Origin: Embleya scabrispora
Lineage (GTDB): Bacteria > Actinomycetota > Actinomycetes > Streptomycetales > Streptomycetaceae
Direction: 5' to 3'
NCBI RefSeq assembly: GCF_002024165.1
Contig: NZ_MWQN01000001.1
Location: 4,443,501-4,507,500, forward strand
DNA length: 64,000 bases
Every line of letters begins with the position of its first letter. Within the stretch, counting starts at the first letter, position 1. The notes under the pieces are model-generated. The model searched no databases. It was given only the letters and a program-made list of their open reading frames with translations, and was not told where the DNA came from. This document shows, piece after piece, positions 18,395-27,040 of the stretch. The position numbers and the translations under genes were made by a program.

Positions 18395-19318
18395 ACCTCG
18401 AACGCGCGCCCGGCGGACCGGTTGCCGGATCTGTACACGCTGGAACTGCTCGTGGCGGTGACCGAGAACGGCAGCCTGGGTGCCGCGGCCCGCCGGTTCG
18501 GGATCAGCCAGCCCTCGGCCAGCGCGCGGATGCGCACCCTGGAGCGACGGCTCGGCGTACGGCTCCTGGAGCGCAGCACCACCGGCTCGGTGCCCACCGC
18601 GGCGGGCCTGGTGATCACCGACTGGGCGCGTGGGGTGCTCGACCAGGCGCACGCGCTGGTGGAGGGCGCCGCCGCGCTCAAGGCCCGGCAGGAGGACCGC
18701 CTGCGGGTGGCGGCGAGCCTGACCGTGGCCGAGCACCTGGTGCCCGGCTGGCTGACCGTGCTGCGCGAGGCGGTGCCCGGGCTGCACGTCGGCCTCCAGG
18801 TCACCAACAGCCTGCACGTGATCGAGGCGCTGCGGGCGGGCGAGGCCGACATCGGCTTCGTCGAGGGGCCCTGGATCCCGCGCGACCTGCAGTCGGCGGC
18901 GGTGGGCCGGGACCGGCTCGTGGTGGTGGTCGCGCCGACCCACCCGTGGGCCCGGCGGCGGCGCCCGATCGCGGCGGCCGAGTTGGCGAACACGCCGCTG
19001 CTGCTGCGCGAGGCGGGCTCGGGCACCCGGGAGACGCTGGAGCGGGCGCTGGCGGCCTACGACGGAGTGGCCGTGCCCGCCCTGGAGTTGGGGGCGACGG
19101 CGCCGCTGCGCTCGGCCGCGATCGCCGGATCCGCGCCCGCCGTGCTGTCCGATCTGGCGGTGCGCGAGGACCTGGCCGAGGGGCGTCTGGTGGCCGTCCC
19201 GGTGGCCGATCTGCCCGCCCTGGATCGCATCCTGCGCGCGGTGTGGCCGCGCGGTCGGGAACTGCCCGAGGGCGCCCTGCACCTGCTGCACGCCGCCCGG
19301 CGGCGTCCCGGGGCCTGA
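18392..19318 (+). CDS. LysR-family regulator (YeiE-like)
   Basis: A 308-residue regulator. The N-terminal HTH runs LYTLELLVAVTENGSLGAAARRFGISQPSASARMRTLERRLG (about residues 15-55, seen as the normal LysR helix pattern), followed by the linker helix and a two-lobed substrate-binding domain (RVAASLTVAEHLVPG, ADIGFVEGP, LLLREAGSGTRETLE). GSGTRE is typical of anion-sensing LysR members. Divergence from a YeiH-type gene supports a YeiE-like role. ATG 18392 has AGGG upstream and also TAGGGT six bases before it, so the mRNA could be leaderless. Confidence 0.88.
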   Translation: MTSNARPADRLPDLYTLELLVAVTENGSLGAAARRFGISQPSASARMRTLERRLGVRLLERSTTGSVPTAAGLVITDWARGVLDQAHALVEGAAALKARQEDRLRVAASLTVAEHLVPGWLTVLREAVPGLHVGLQVTNSLHVIEALRAGEADIGFVEGPWIPRDLQSAAVGRDRLVVVVAPTHPWARRRRPIAAAELANTPLLLREAGSGTRETLERALAAYDGVAVPALELGATAPLRSAAIAGSAPAVLSDLAVREDLAEGRLVAVPVADLPALDRILRAVWPRGRELPEGALHLLHAARRRPGA

Positions 19319-19349
19319 CAGCCCGCGCAATTGTCGATAAGTTCCGCGA

Positions 19350-19365
19350 TGTGACCACCGTCACA
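19350..19365. promoter_or_regulatory. Crp-like binding site upstream of adpA
   Basis: TGTGACCACCGTCACA is a perfect dyad matching the TGTGA-N6-TCACA consensus of Crp-family proteins. It lies 191 bases upstream of the adpA start, in a relatively AT-rich intergenic stretch, and 32 bases after the preceding stop codon. The match is exact in both half sites; binding by the streptomycete Crp is inference. Confidence 0.6.
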
Positions 19366-19555
19366 AACACGCATATCTACATAACGTCACGTAGAGAACA
19401 CCATGCATAGACAAGGTAAGAGAGAGTAAGTTCCGATCTTGGGTTACGCGAGTGACGCCTGTGAACTACTGGGGCGGGACCGCCTGCGCGATCCGGACCG
19501 CCGGCACGACCGGGGCCGTGCAGGTCACAGAGGGGTGAAGGGGGCGATCGGGGCC

Positions 19556-20869
19556 ATGAGCAGGATCGACAGCCGCAAGGACCGGCGACGGGGCCGAGCA
19601 CGCGTGGTCGATGCCGATCATCCGGCCGAGTCCGGCGCGATCGACGCGACGGGCACGACGGGCGCGATCGACGTCGATCCGGGCGGCGACGAGGACGCGG
19701 CGGTGATCGTCGCGGCGTCCACCGTGCTCTCCGAGGCCCCGCCCGAACACGACTCGGTCGACGACGAAGGCGAGTACGCCGACGACATCGACCTCGACGG
19801 CGAGTACGACCCCGACGGCGAGGGGGTCCTGGCCCCGGGGCGGGAGCGCCCGCTGCTCGGCCGGCGGCGGCCGGACACCATCGCGGTGCTGCTGTTCGCC
19901 AACTCGCCGATCCTGGAGAGTTCGATCCCGATATCGGTGTTCGGGGTCGATCGACGCGACGCCGGCGTGCCGAACTACCGATTACTGGTATGCGCGGCCG
20001 AACCCGGACCGCTCCGCACCACCGGCGGCGTCGAACTGATCGCCCCGTACGGCCTCGACGCGCTCGCCCGGGCCGGCACCGTGATCGTGCCCGCGTGGCA
20101 CTCCCCGTCGCGGATGCCGCCGCCGCCCGTCCTGGAGGCGCTGCGTCGGGCGCACCGCGAGGGGGCCCGGATCGTCGGCCTGTGCGGCGGCGCCTTCGTG
20201 CTGGCCGCGGCCGGTCTGCTCGACGACCGTCCGGCGACCACGCACTGGATGTACGCGCCCGCGCTGGCCAAGCGCTATCCGAAGGTCCGGGTGGACCCGC
20301 GCGAGTTGTACGTGGACGACGGCGACATCCTCACCAGCGCCGGCACCGCGGCCGGGATCGACCTGTGTCTGCACCTGGTCCGGCTCGACCACGGTCCGGA
20401 CGCGGCCAACGCGCTCGCCCGGCGCCTGGTCGTGCCCGCGCACCGGATCGGCGGCCAGGCCCAGTACATGGACCTGACCCTGCCCGAGGAGATCAGCGGC
20501 GACCCGCTGGCCACGGTGATCTCGTGGGCGCTGGAGAACCTCGCGGATCGCTTCGACATCGAGCAGTTGGCGACCCGCGCGTACATGAGTCGGCGCACCT
20601 TCGACCGGCGCTTTCGCACGCTCACCGGCAGCGCCCCGCTGCAGTGGCTGCTGACCCAGCGGGTGCTCCAGGCGCAACGGCTCCTGGAGACCACCGATCT
20701 CCAGGTCGAGGAGATCGCCCGGCGCTGCGGATTCCGCTCGCCGGTGGCGCTGCGCGGGCACTTCCGCAAACAACTGGGCGTGCCGCCGGCCTCGTATCGC
20801 GAGACGTTCCGCACCCGAGGCCCGGAGGAGACCGGGGACGAGGAGGTGTGTGCCCGGGCCGTAGGGTGA
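19556..20869 (+). CDS. adpA: AdpA, AraC-family master regulator of development (contains a TTA codon)
   Basis: The product has the two AdpA domains: a DJ-1/PfpI glutamine-amidotransferase-like dimer domain ([24 protein letters not shown] ... [20 protein letters not shown], residues ~105-280) and an AraC/XylS DNA-binding domain with two HTH motifs ([40 protein letters not shown], ~330-425). The adjacent orn and tRNA-His genes repeat the known adpA neighbourhood. Codon 143 (19982-19984) is TTA, a bldA-dependent leucine codon; it lies early in the first domain rather than in the interdomain linker described for Streptomyces. ATG 19556 is used, with AAGGGGG upstream; it gives 437 residues and an unusual ~100-residue acidic N-terminal extension. 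A GTG at 19535 is an alternative. Confidence 0.93.
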   Translation: MSRIDSRKDRRRGRARVVDADHPAESGAIDATGTTGAIDVDPGGDEDAAVIVAASTVLSEAPPEHDSVDDEGEYADDIDLDGEYDPDGEGVLAPGRERPLLGRRRPDTIAVLLFANSPILESSIPISVFGVDRRDAGVPNYRLLVCAAEPGPLRTTGGVELIAPYGLDALARAGTVIVPAWHSPSRMPPPPVLEALRRAHREGARIVGLCGGAFVLAAAGLLDDRPATTHWMYAPALAKRYPKVRVDPRELYVDDGDILTSAGTAAGIDLCLHLVRLDHGPDAANALARRLVVPAHRIGGQAQYMDLTLPEEISGDPLATVISWALENLADRFDIEQLATRAYMSRRTFDRRFRTLTGSAPLQWLLTQRVLQAQRLLETTDLQVEEIARRCGFRSPVALRGHFRKQLGVPPASYRETFRTRGPEETGDEEVCARAVG

Positions 20870-20873
20870 CCCC

Positions 20874-21485
20874 ATGAACGACCGCTTGGTCTGGATCGAC
20901 TGTGAGATGACCGGACTCGACCTGTCCCGGGACGCGTTGGTGGAGGTGGCGGCTCTCGTCACCGATTCCGAGCTCAAGATTCTGGGCGACGGGGTCGATG
21001 TCGTGATCCGCCCGCCCGCCGAGGCGCTGGCCGGCATGCCCGATGTGGTGCGCAGGATGCACACCGCTTCAGGTCTGCTGGACGAGCTGGAGGCGGGCGT
21101 GAGCCTGGCCGAGGCCGAGGCCGAGGTGCTGCGCTACATCAAGGCGCACGTGCCCGACGGCCGCAAGGCGCCGCTGTGCGGGAACTCGATCGGCACCGAC
21201 CGGGGCTTTTTGGCCCGGGACATGCTCGACCTCGACGCCTACCTGCACTACCGGGTGATCGACGTCTCCTCGATCAAGGAGTTGGCCCGCCGCTGGTATC
21301 CGAGGGTCTACTTCCAGAGCCCCCCGAAGGCCGGCAACCACCGCGCGCTGGCCGACATCCACGAGAGCATCGAGGAACTGCGCTACTACCGCGAGGCGAT
21401 CTTCGTCCCGGAGCCGGGACCGGACAGCGACACCGCCAAGGCGATCGCCGCCCGGTACGGCCACAAGCCGGCCGAACGCGCCTGA
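20874..21485 (+). CDS. orn: Oligoribonuclease (DEDDh 3'-5' exoribonuclease)
   Basis: A 203-residue enzyme that degrades di- to penta-nucleotides left by RNA decay, including pGpG from c-di-GMP. Motifs: [10 protein letters not shown] (D and E of ExoI, residues 9 and 11), [13 protein letters not shown] and the ExoII aspartate near DLDAYLHYR, and HRALADI with the catalytic histidine and aspartate of ExoIII. The ATG is four bases after the adpA stop. TAGGGT lies six bases before ATG, so an internal leaderless promoter is possible in addition to cotranscription with adpA. In streptomycetes loss of this gene slows growth and development (established knowledge). Confidence 0.96.
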   Translation: MNDRLVWIDCEMTGLDLSRDALVEVAALVTDSELKILGDGVDVVIRPPAEALAGMPDVVRRMHTASGLLDELEAGVSLAEAEAEVLRYIKAHVPDGRKAPLCGNSIGTDRGFLARDMLDLDAYLHYRVIDVSSIKELARRWYPRVYFQSPPKAGNHRALADIHESIEELRYYREAIFVPEPGPDSDTAKAIAARYGHKPAERA

Positions 21486-21532
21486 ACTCGGGCTCGCGCG
21501 CGCTTCGCGTCGGGCCGGCGCGTCCCCGGAAA

Positions 21533-21584
21533 CCACCGCGCGCGCCTCTCGAATCCATCGCGCGCGCCTCTTGAATCCACCGCG
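21533..21584. repeat. Short tandem repeat, 22-bp unit, 2.4 copies
   Basis: CCACCGCGCGCGCCTCTCGAAT is followed directly by a copy with two changes and then by the first eight bases of a third. It lies in the gap between orn and tRNA-His and has no coding meaning. Confidence 0.7.
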
Positions 21585-21657
21585 TGGAAACCCTGCGGCG
21601 AGCAGCCTCCGCGAGCCTGTACACTTTTCCTCGCCGGGACGGAAACGCCACGGCGAT

Positions 21658-21731
21658 GGTGGGTGTAGCTCAGCTGGTAGAGCACCTGGTTGTGGTCCAG
21701 GAAGTCGCGGGTTCAAGTCCCGTCACTCACC
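21658..21731 (+). tRNA. tRNA-His (GTG anticodon)
   Basis: All four stems fold: acceptor GTGGGTG/CACTCAC with one G-U pair, D stem GCTC/GAGC, anticodon stem CCTGG/CCAGG with loop TTGTGGT, and T stem GCGGG/CCCGT. The anticodon is GTG. G at 21658 can pair with C at 21731, giving the extra G-1:C73 pair typical of tRNA-His. CCA is not encoded. TACACT 33 bases upstream may be the -10 element. Confidence 0.97.
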
Positions 21732-21737
21732 CCGAGA

Positions 21738-21769
21738 AGGCCCCGAGACGTGCAAGTGTCTCGGGGCCT
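21738..21769 (+). terminator. Rho-independent terminator after tRNA-His
   Basis: AGGCCCCGAGAC and its exact complement (21758-21769) close an 8-base loop, followed by CGTGCGTTTTC with a short T-run. Confidence 0.9.
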
Positions 21770-21897
21770 CGTGCGTTTTCGGATGATCGCCGCCGGATCG
21801 CGCCCGATGTCGGCGTTCGCGTTGTGTGTGGCGGCGGGCGCGGCGTAGCGTGCGGTCACCAGAGGGTTACGTACGTGTCATCGGGAGGGTTTCGATC

Positions 21898-22200
21898 ATG
21901 AGCATCGGCGAGTCGGGGCAGCCTTCGCGGCAACAGCTCGACGACGAGAAGGCCGCGCTGTACGCCATGGACATCAGCGGTGTCACGTGGATCGGCTACG
22001 GCGAGGACACCACCGGCGAGGGGATCGTGGAGACCGCCGAACTGCCCGGCGGGGGCATGGCGATGCGCAACTCGATCCACCCCGAGGGGCCGATCCTGCG
22101 GTTCACCGAGGGCGAGTGGACCGCGTTCGTACTCGGCGTGCGCGACGGCGAGTTCGACCTGGACCGGCTGGCCGAGCCGCTGCCGGAGCAGCGGGGCTGA
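21898..22200 (+). CDS. DUF397-domain protein
   Basis: A 100-residue protein. The core MAMRNSIHPEGPILRFTEGEWTAFVLGVRDGEFD matches the DUF397 signature (VAVRDSKxPxGPxLxFTxxEWxAFxxGVRDGEF). DUF397 proteins are abundant in streptomycetes and usually sit next to an XRE-type regulator, some pairs acting in developmental control (established for the WhiJ-like systems). Here no XRE gene is adjacent, so this is a lone copy. ATG 21898 follows GGGAGGG. The N-terminal half (DDEKAALYAMDISGVTWIGYGEDT) is a variable region. Confidence 0.88.
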   Translation: MSIGESGQPSRQQLDDEKAALYAMDISGVTWIGYGEDTTGEGIVETAELPGGGMAMRNSIHPEGPILRFTEGEWTAFVLGVRDGEFDLDRLAEPLPEQRG

Positions 22201-22317
22201 CACCGCGTCGGATGGACCGGTCGGCTCGACCCGACGGGTCAATCATCCATTTCGCCCGTTTGGCGAATCCTGTACGGGTTACTCCTCGGTGGACGTGCCA
22301 CCGACGGAGGGAAATCC

Positions 22318-22977
22318 GTGTCCACAGCCACCTCCGGGGTGGAGATCAGTGCGGTCGGCCTGGCGGCGGAGGGCCCGGACGGCGTCATCTTTCGCGACGT
22401 GCGCCTGACCGCGCCCGCGGCCGGCCTGACCGTGCTCGTCGGACCCGCCGGCGCCGGCCGGACCTCGTTGCTGCTCGCGCTCGGCGGCCGATTCCGGACC
22501 GTCGCCGGCACCGTGACCGTGGCCGGCAGCCGCCGCGCCGCCGACGCCCGCGCCCACACCGCGCTGGCCCGGGCCCGCCCGGGCCTGGATCTGGAACCGC
22601 ACCTGTTCGTCGCCGAGACGGTCGCCGAACGACAGGCCGTCGACGGCGGCCGGCCCACCGGGACCGCGCTCGCTCGGATGTACGACCTGATGCGGATCGA
22701 CCCGCCGGGCCACGTCCTGGTCGAGCACCTGTCCGCGGTCGAACACCTGCTCTTCGCGGTCGCGCTGGCCGCCGCCGGCCGACCCGGCGCGGTCCTGGTC
22801 GACGACGTGGACAGCGGCATCGCGGGCGCCGATCTCTCCCGCGCCTGGCGGGCGTTGCGCGACCTCGCCGACACCGGCACCACCGTGGTGGCCACCGCGA
22901 CCGCGGCACCGCGCGGCGCCGACGTGGTGGTCGATCTGCCCGGACACCACCTGTACCCGAGAGGCGGTACCGCCTGA
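22318..22977 (+). CDS. ABC-type ATP-binding protein with degenerate nucleotide site
   Basis: A 219-residue ABC ATPase-like protein. Walker A reads GPAGAGRTS, with Arg in place of the invariant Lys; the signature is LSAVEHLL instead of LSGGQ; Walker B is AVLVDDVDSG, with Asp where the catalytic Glu would be. These changes suggest weak or absent hydrolysis. It ends in a TGATG overlap with the next gene, a YhgE-like membrane protein, so the two are translationally coupled and probably form one complex. GTG 22318 follows GGAGGG. Confidence 0.85.
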   Translation: MSTATSGVEISAVGLAAEGPDGVIFRDVRLTAPAAGLTVLVGPAGAGRTSLLLALGGRFRTVAGTVTVAGSRRAADARAHTALARARPGLDLEPHLFVAETVAERQAVDGGRPTGTALARMYDLMRIDPPGHVLVEHLSAVEHLLFAVALAAAGRPGAVLVDDVDSGIAGADLSRAWRALRDLADTGTTVVATATAAPRGADVVVDLPGHHLYPRGGTA

Positions 22978-24338
22978 TGGGCGTGCTGCGCCTGGCCTGG
23001 TTCGAACTGCGGCGCTTCCGCGGCCCGTTGCCCCGGTTGGTCCCGGTCATGCTGATGCTGGTGCCGACGCTGTACGGGGCCCTGTACCTGTGGTCCAACT
23101 GGGATCCGTACGGCCGACTGCACCAGGTGCCGGTCGCGTTCGTGAACGAGGACCGGCCGGTGGACGCGCGCGGACAGCACATCGACGCGGGTGCTCGGCT
23201 GACCGAGGCGATCCGCCACGACAAGAACTTCAAGTGGAAGGTCACCGACGCGAAGGCCGCCCGCGACGGTCTGGACGACGGCGACTACCACTTCGTGGTC
23301 ACCGTGCCGCCCGACTTCAGCGCCACGCTGGCCACCACCGCGTCGGCCGAGCCGCGTCAGGCCAAGCTGCTGATGACGCTCGACGACGCCAACGGCTTCA
23401 TCATCGGCAAGATGGCCGAGATCGCCAAGACGCAGCTCCAGCAGCAGATCTCGGCGACTACGCAGAGCACGCTGGTCCAGCAGTTGTACGGGGAGACCGG
23501 CACGCTCAAGGCGCAGTTGGCCCAGTCGGCCGACGGCGCGCGGCAACTCGCGGCGAACGCGGGCGGCGCGCCCCCGGAGCAGACCCGTCAGGGTGCCGCG
23601 CAACTGGCCGACGGGCTGGCGAAACTGGACGCGGCGGTACCGGCGCCGCCGCCGGCGCAGGCCGCCGGGGCGGACGCGCGGGTGCTCGGCGCGCCGGTGG
23701 CGATCGAGGTGCGCAACCTGCATCCGGCGGGGCTGTACGGGCGCGGACTCGCGCCGTTCTTCTTCGGGATCGCGCTGTGGGTGTTCGGCCTGGTCGGCTA
23801 TCTGCTGCTGCGGCCGTACAACCCGCGCGCGCTTGCCGGGCGGGCCGGCGCGGTCAAGGTGGCGCTCGCGGGGTGGCTGCCCGCCGCCGCGCTCGGCGTG
23901 CTGGGCGCGTTCGTCCTGTACGCGGTGGTCCAGCTGGGGCTGAGCCTGGACGCCGACGATCCGGGTCTGAGTCTGCTGCTGATCGCGCTGGGGGCGGTGA
24001 CCTTCGTGGCCATCGCGCAGTTCCTGCGGGCCGCGCTCGGCGCGGTGGGCGACGTGCTGATCCTGGTCCTGCTGATGCTCCAGCTCACCTCGTGCGGCGG
24101 GCTGTATCCGGTCACCACCACCCCCGCGCCGTTCCAGGCGCTGCATCCGGTGATGCCGATGACCTACCTGGTGAACGGGTTGCGCATCACCCTCACGGGT
24201 GGTCAGGGCGAGCGTTTGGGGGTCGCTTTCGCGGTGCTCGGCGCGTACCTCGTGGTGGCGCTGATCGCGACCGTTTTCGTGGTCCGACACAAGCGGATGT
24301 GGACCATGGCCGGGCTGAAACCGTCCGTGGAGTTGTGA
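22977..24338 (+). CDS. YhgE/Pip-family membrane protein (short form)
   Basis: A 453-residue membrane protein. One transmembrane segment near the N-terminus (VMLMLVPTLYGALYLW) leads into an extracellular domain with the family motif VAFVNEDRPV and PPDFSATLA (residues ~45-150), a helical stretch rich in Gln/Ala, then five or six C-terminal membrane segments (FFFGIALWVFGLVGYLLL onward) with LMPMTYLVNGLR-like MPMTYLVNGLRITL. The order is that of YhgE/Pip proteins, related to phage infection protein and ABC-2 permeases, but it is shorter than usual because the helical middle is reduced. It overlaps the ABC ATPase gene by one base (TGATG). An export or envelope role is inferred. Confidence 0.85.
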   Translation: MGVLRLAWFELRRFRGPLPRLVPVMLMLVPTLYGALYLWSNWDPYGRLHQVPVAFVNEDRPVDARGQHIDAGARLTEAIRHDKNFKWKVTDAKAARDGLDDGDYHFVVTVPPDFSATLATTASAEPRQAKLLMTLDDANGFIIGKMAEIAKTQLQQQISATTQSTLVQQLYGETGTLKAQLAQSADGARQLAANAGGAPPEQTRQGAAQLADGLAKLDAAVPAPPPAQAAGADARVLGAPVAIEVRNLHPAGLYGRGLAPFFFGIALWVFGLVGYLLLRPYNPRALAGRAGAVKVALAGWLPAAALGVLGAFVLYAVVQLGLSLDADDPGLSLLLIALGAVTFVAIAQFLRAALGAVGDVLILVLLMLQLTSCGGLYPVTTTPAPFQALHPVMPMTYLVNGLRITLTGGQGERLGVAFAVLGAYLVVALIATVFVVRHKRMWTMAGLKPSVEL

Positions 24339-24364
24339 TCACCCGGATTCCCATGGGGCGACCC

Positions 24365-24394
24365 GCTCCCCCGTACGGTTGTACTCGGGGGAGC
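24365..24394 (+). terminator. Hairpin after the ABC/YhgE operon
   Basis: GCTCCCCCG (24365-24373) pairs with CGGGGGAGC (24386-24394) around a 12-base loop, 27 bases past the stop at 24338. Confidence 0.65.
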
Positions 24395-24482
24395 GCAACC
24401 ACGTCCGCTCCGGACACGTCGCCCACAATCAGGGGGTACCGCGGGTTTGCGACCTGTGGTGGAGGAGGGAGAATCAGCGGCG

Positions 24483-26021
24483 ATGAACGAGCAGGAGATA
24501 CAGAAACTGAGGGCCGAGGCCGAGACCCGGATGCGGGAACTCGGACCCGATCACCCCGGTTCGCTCGACGCGCGCGCCGCGTGGGCCCGGGTCGTCGGCG
24601 ACGAGGGCCGACCCGCGGAGGCCGCCCGGATGTTCGGGGAGCTGGCGGGCGACTACGCGCGCGTGCTCGGCCCGCAACATCCCGACACGCTCCTGGCCCG
24701 GCACAACCACGCCTACTGCCTGGGTCTGTCCGGCAACGCGGTCACCGCCGAGTCGCTGGCGCGCGACGTCGCCGCCGACTGTGTTTTGGTGCTCGGTCAG
24801 GACGACCCCGAGACGTTGAACGTGCGTGCCGGGTGGGCTCGTTGGATCGGCGAGGCGGGTGACGCCGCGGGCGCGGCCCGGATGTTGCGACCGATCGTCG
24901 AGGAGGCGACCGACGCGCTGGGGCCGGTACACCCCGACACGCTCACCATCCGGCACCAGCACGCGCACTGGGTGGGCCGGTCGGGCGAGACGATCCAGGC
25001 GGCCCGGTTGATGGCGTCCATCGCGGACGAGCGCGGCGAGGTGCACGAGCCGGACGACCCGGCGGCGCTGACCGCCCGGCACGACTGCGCGATGTGGGCG
25101 GGCGAGGCGGGCGACGTCTCGGTGGCCCGCGACGCGATGATGCGGCTGGTGGAGGACGCCGCGCGCGTGCTCGGCCCGGACCACCACGACACGCTGGTGA
25201 TCCGGCACAACCACGCGCACTGGACCGGCGAGTCCGGTGATCCGCTGGGCGCGCGCACGCTGCTCACCCAGTTGGTCTCGGACTGCTCGCGCGTGCTCGG
25301 CGAGCAGCACCCGGACACCGAGAACGCCCGACGCGGGTTGATGTGGTGGACGTACGGGCCCAAGGCCACCGGTCCGGCGCCGGTGTTCGCCACCCCGGTG
25401 GGGAACAGCTCGGTGGAGGCGGGCAAGCCGGCGAAGGAGCCGAAGCCGGCCAAGCCCGCGCGGGTGAAGCAGCCGAAGGCGCCGAAACCGCCTCGGGAGT
25501 CGCGGAAGGCGGCGGCTCGTCCGGCGGAGGTCGAGGCGGCCGCACCGGCGGCTGCCTTGCCGGTTGCCTCGGCCGTCGCCGCGGCGGGTGCTCCGGCGGC
25601 GCCCACCGAGGAGGTGTCGGTCGGCGCCGCGGACTCGGAGTCGCGGCCGGTCGCCCCGGACGGGGATGTCACCGAGTTCGCCCCGATCGCCGGGCTCACC
25701 CCCGACACCGAGCAGAACGCGGCGGTGTCCGCCGAGCCGGCGGCGCGGGTCGGCCTGGACAAGGAGGCGGAGCCGGCGGCCGAGCCCGAGGCCGTTGCCG
25801 TACCGGGCCGGGACGAGGCGCCGGAGGACATGGCGACCCGGGTGACGAGCGTGGCGCCCGACGACGAGCCGGCCCACGTGAACGTGCCGCCGCGCCCGGC
25901 CGTACCGCCGGTGAAGGGCAAGCCGAAGGCCGACGAGCCGGCCGACGGCTTCGACGCGGTCGATGTCGCCGACGCACCGGATGGCTCCGATATATCCGAT
26001 ACGTCCGACGCGAAGAAGTAG
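24483..26021 (+). CDS. TPR-repeat protein with long low-complexity tail
   Basis: A 512-residue protein. Residues ~10-285 hold six tetratricopeptide repeats of about 43 residues, each built on LGPxHPDTLxxRxxxAxWxGExGDxxxA, the kinesin-light-chain-like TPR type. Residues ~300-512 are a Pro/Ala/Glu/Lys-rich tail without predicted fold, ending GSDISDTSDAKK. No signal peptide or membrane segment is seen, so it is likely a cytoplasmic scaffold. The same repeat type forms the C-terminus of the kinase at 6101-7884. ATG 24483 follows GGAGGAGGG. Confidence 0.85.
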   Translation: MNEQEIQKLRAEAETRMRELGPDHPGSLDARAAWARVVGDEGRPAEAARMFGELAGDYARVLGPQHPDTLLARHNHAYCLGLSGNAVTAESLARDVAADCVLVLGQDDPETLNVRAGWARWIGEAGDAAGAARMLRPIVEEATDALGPVHPDTLTIRHQHAHWVGRSGETIQAARLMASIADERGEVHEPDDPAALTARHDCAMWAGEAGDVSVARDAMMRLVEDAARVLGPDHHDTLVIRHNHAHWTGESGDPLGARTLLTQLVSDCSRVLGEQHPDTENARRGLMWWTYGPKATGPAPVFATPVGNSSVEAGKPAKEPKPAKPARVKQPKAPKPPRESRKAAARPAEVEAAAPAAALPVASAVAAAGAPAAPTEEVSVGAADSESRPVAPDGDVTEFAPIAGLTPDTEQNAAVSAEPAARVGLDKEAEPAAEPEAVAVPGRDEAPEDMATRVTSVAPDDEPAHVNVPPRPAVPPVKGKPKADEPADGFDAVDVADAPDGSDISDTSDAKK

Positions 26022-26027
26022 GCACAC

Positions 26028-26071
26028 CACGAGCGGGGCGTCGTCGGGCATCCGATGGCGTCCCGCTCGTG
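26028..26071 (+). terminator. Hairpin after the TPR gene
   Basis: CACGAGCGGG (26028-26037) pairs with CCCGCTCGTG (26062-26071); the intervening GGCG/GGCG region can add inner structure. It begins 7 bases after the stop codon. Confidence 0.7.
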
Positions 26072-26179
26072 CGTTCGGTGCCCGGCGGTGCCCGGGCACG
26101 TGGTGTCGTTATATGTACGCAACATGCGCGAAACGGGAAAGGTTCAGGATTCACGACAGGTCGATGAAGGAGGTGTCGC

Positions 26180-26848
26180 GTGTTGTACCGACTGAGGGTG
26201 TCGCTGCCCGATCGACCGGGGTCGCTCGCGCGGGTCACGCAGCTGCTCGGCGCGGCGGGGGCCGATGTGATGCAGATGACCGTGCTCGAACAGCTCGGCG
26301 GCCGGGCGGTGGACGAGTTCACCGTCTCCTGGGCCGGTGAGCGGGACGTCGCCGGGCTGGTCGCCGCCCTGGAGCGGTCGGCCGGCGTCCGGGTGGAGGG
26401 TTGCTGGGCGGCCGGTGAGGTGCCCGGTTCCGCACCCGAGCTGGATGTGCTGGGCCAGGTGGCGCGCGACCCCGGCCGGGCGGTGGCCACGCTGGTCGAC
26501 GCGGCGCCGACGCTCTTTCACGCCGACTGGGCGGTGGCCACGCGCGGCGGACGTGGCCGACAGCGGGTGTACGCGAGCTGGCGGGCCCCGCAGACGCCGG
26601 TGTTGCCCGCGCTCACCCCGATGCGGCCGCTGGGCTTCGCCTACGAGGGTGAGGCCACCGGCCACGGCGCGGCGGCGCCGATCGGGGCGTCCTGGCTGAC
26701 GATGTACGTGGTCCGGCACGAGGGCCCCGCGTTCCATCGCACCGAACTGGACCGCCTGGGCCGCATCGTCGACGTGGCGCTCGGCGTCCTGGGCGAGCGC
26801 GGCGCGGCCAAGGCGACGGGCGCCGGCGTGCGCCCGGGGCCGGCCTGA
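26180..26848 (+). CDS. ACT-domain protein
   Basis: A 222-residue protein. The N-terminal ~80 residues are an ACT domain (YRLRVSLPDRPGSLARVTQLLGAAGADV), the ligand-binding fold that commonly senses amino acids. The rest (PELDVLGQVARDPGRAVATLVDAAPTLFHADWAV ...) is a GAF-like or uncharacterised domain without catalytic motifs I can name. GTG 26180 follows AAGGAGGTG at five bases, a near-perfect Shine-Dalgarno, which fixes the start. A sensor or regulatory role is likely; the ligand is unknown. Confidence 0.82.
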   Translation: MLYRLRVSLPDRPGSLARVTQLLGAAGADVMQMTVLEQLGGRAVDEFTVSWAGERDVAGLVAALERSAGVRVEGCWAAGEVPGSAPELDVLGQVARDPGRAVATLVDAAPTLFHADWAVATRGGRGRQRVYASWRAPQTPVLPALTPMRPLGFAYEGEATGHGAAAPIGASWLTMYVVRHEGPAFHRTELDRLGRIVDVALGVLGERGAAKATGAGVRPGPA

Positions 26849-27040
26849 TCGGGGCGCCGGCACCGGCGGCGTACCCCGATGTGCCCGATCCACGATTCGG
26901 TTTCGACCGGGACGGGAACCATTTGGCGCTATTCGGCGTGTAACGATCGGAACAACGTATGATTGCGTAATTGTGCGCGCACTTCGGGCCGTGAGCCGAG
27001 CGCACATCGAGCGCGGGGGCCCGACGAAGGCGACGACGAC

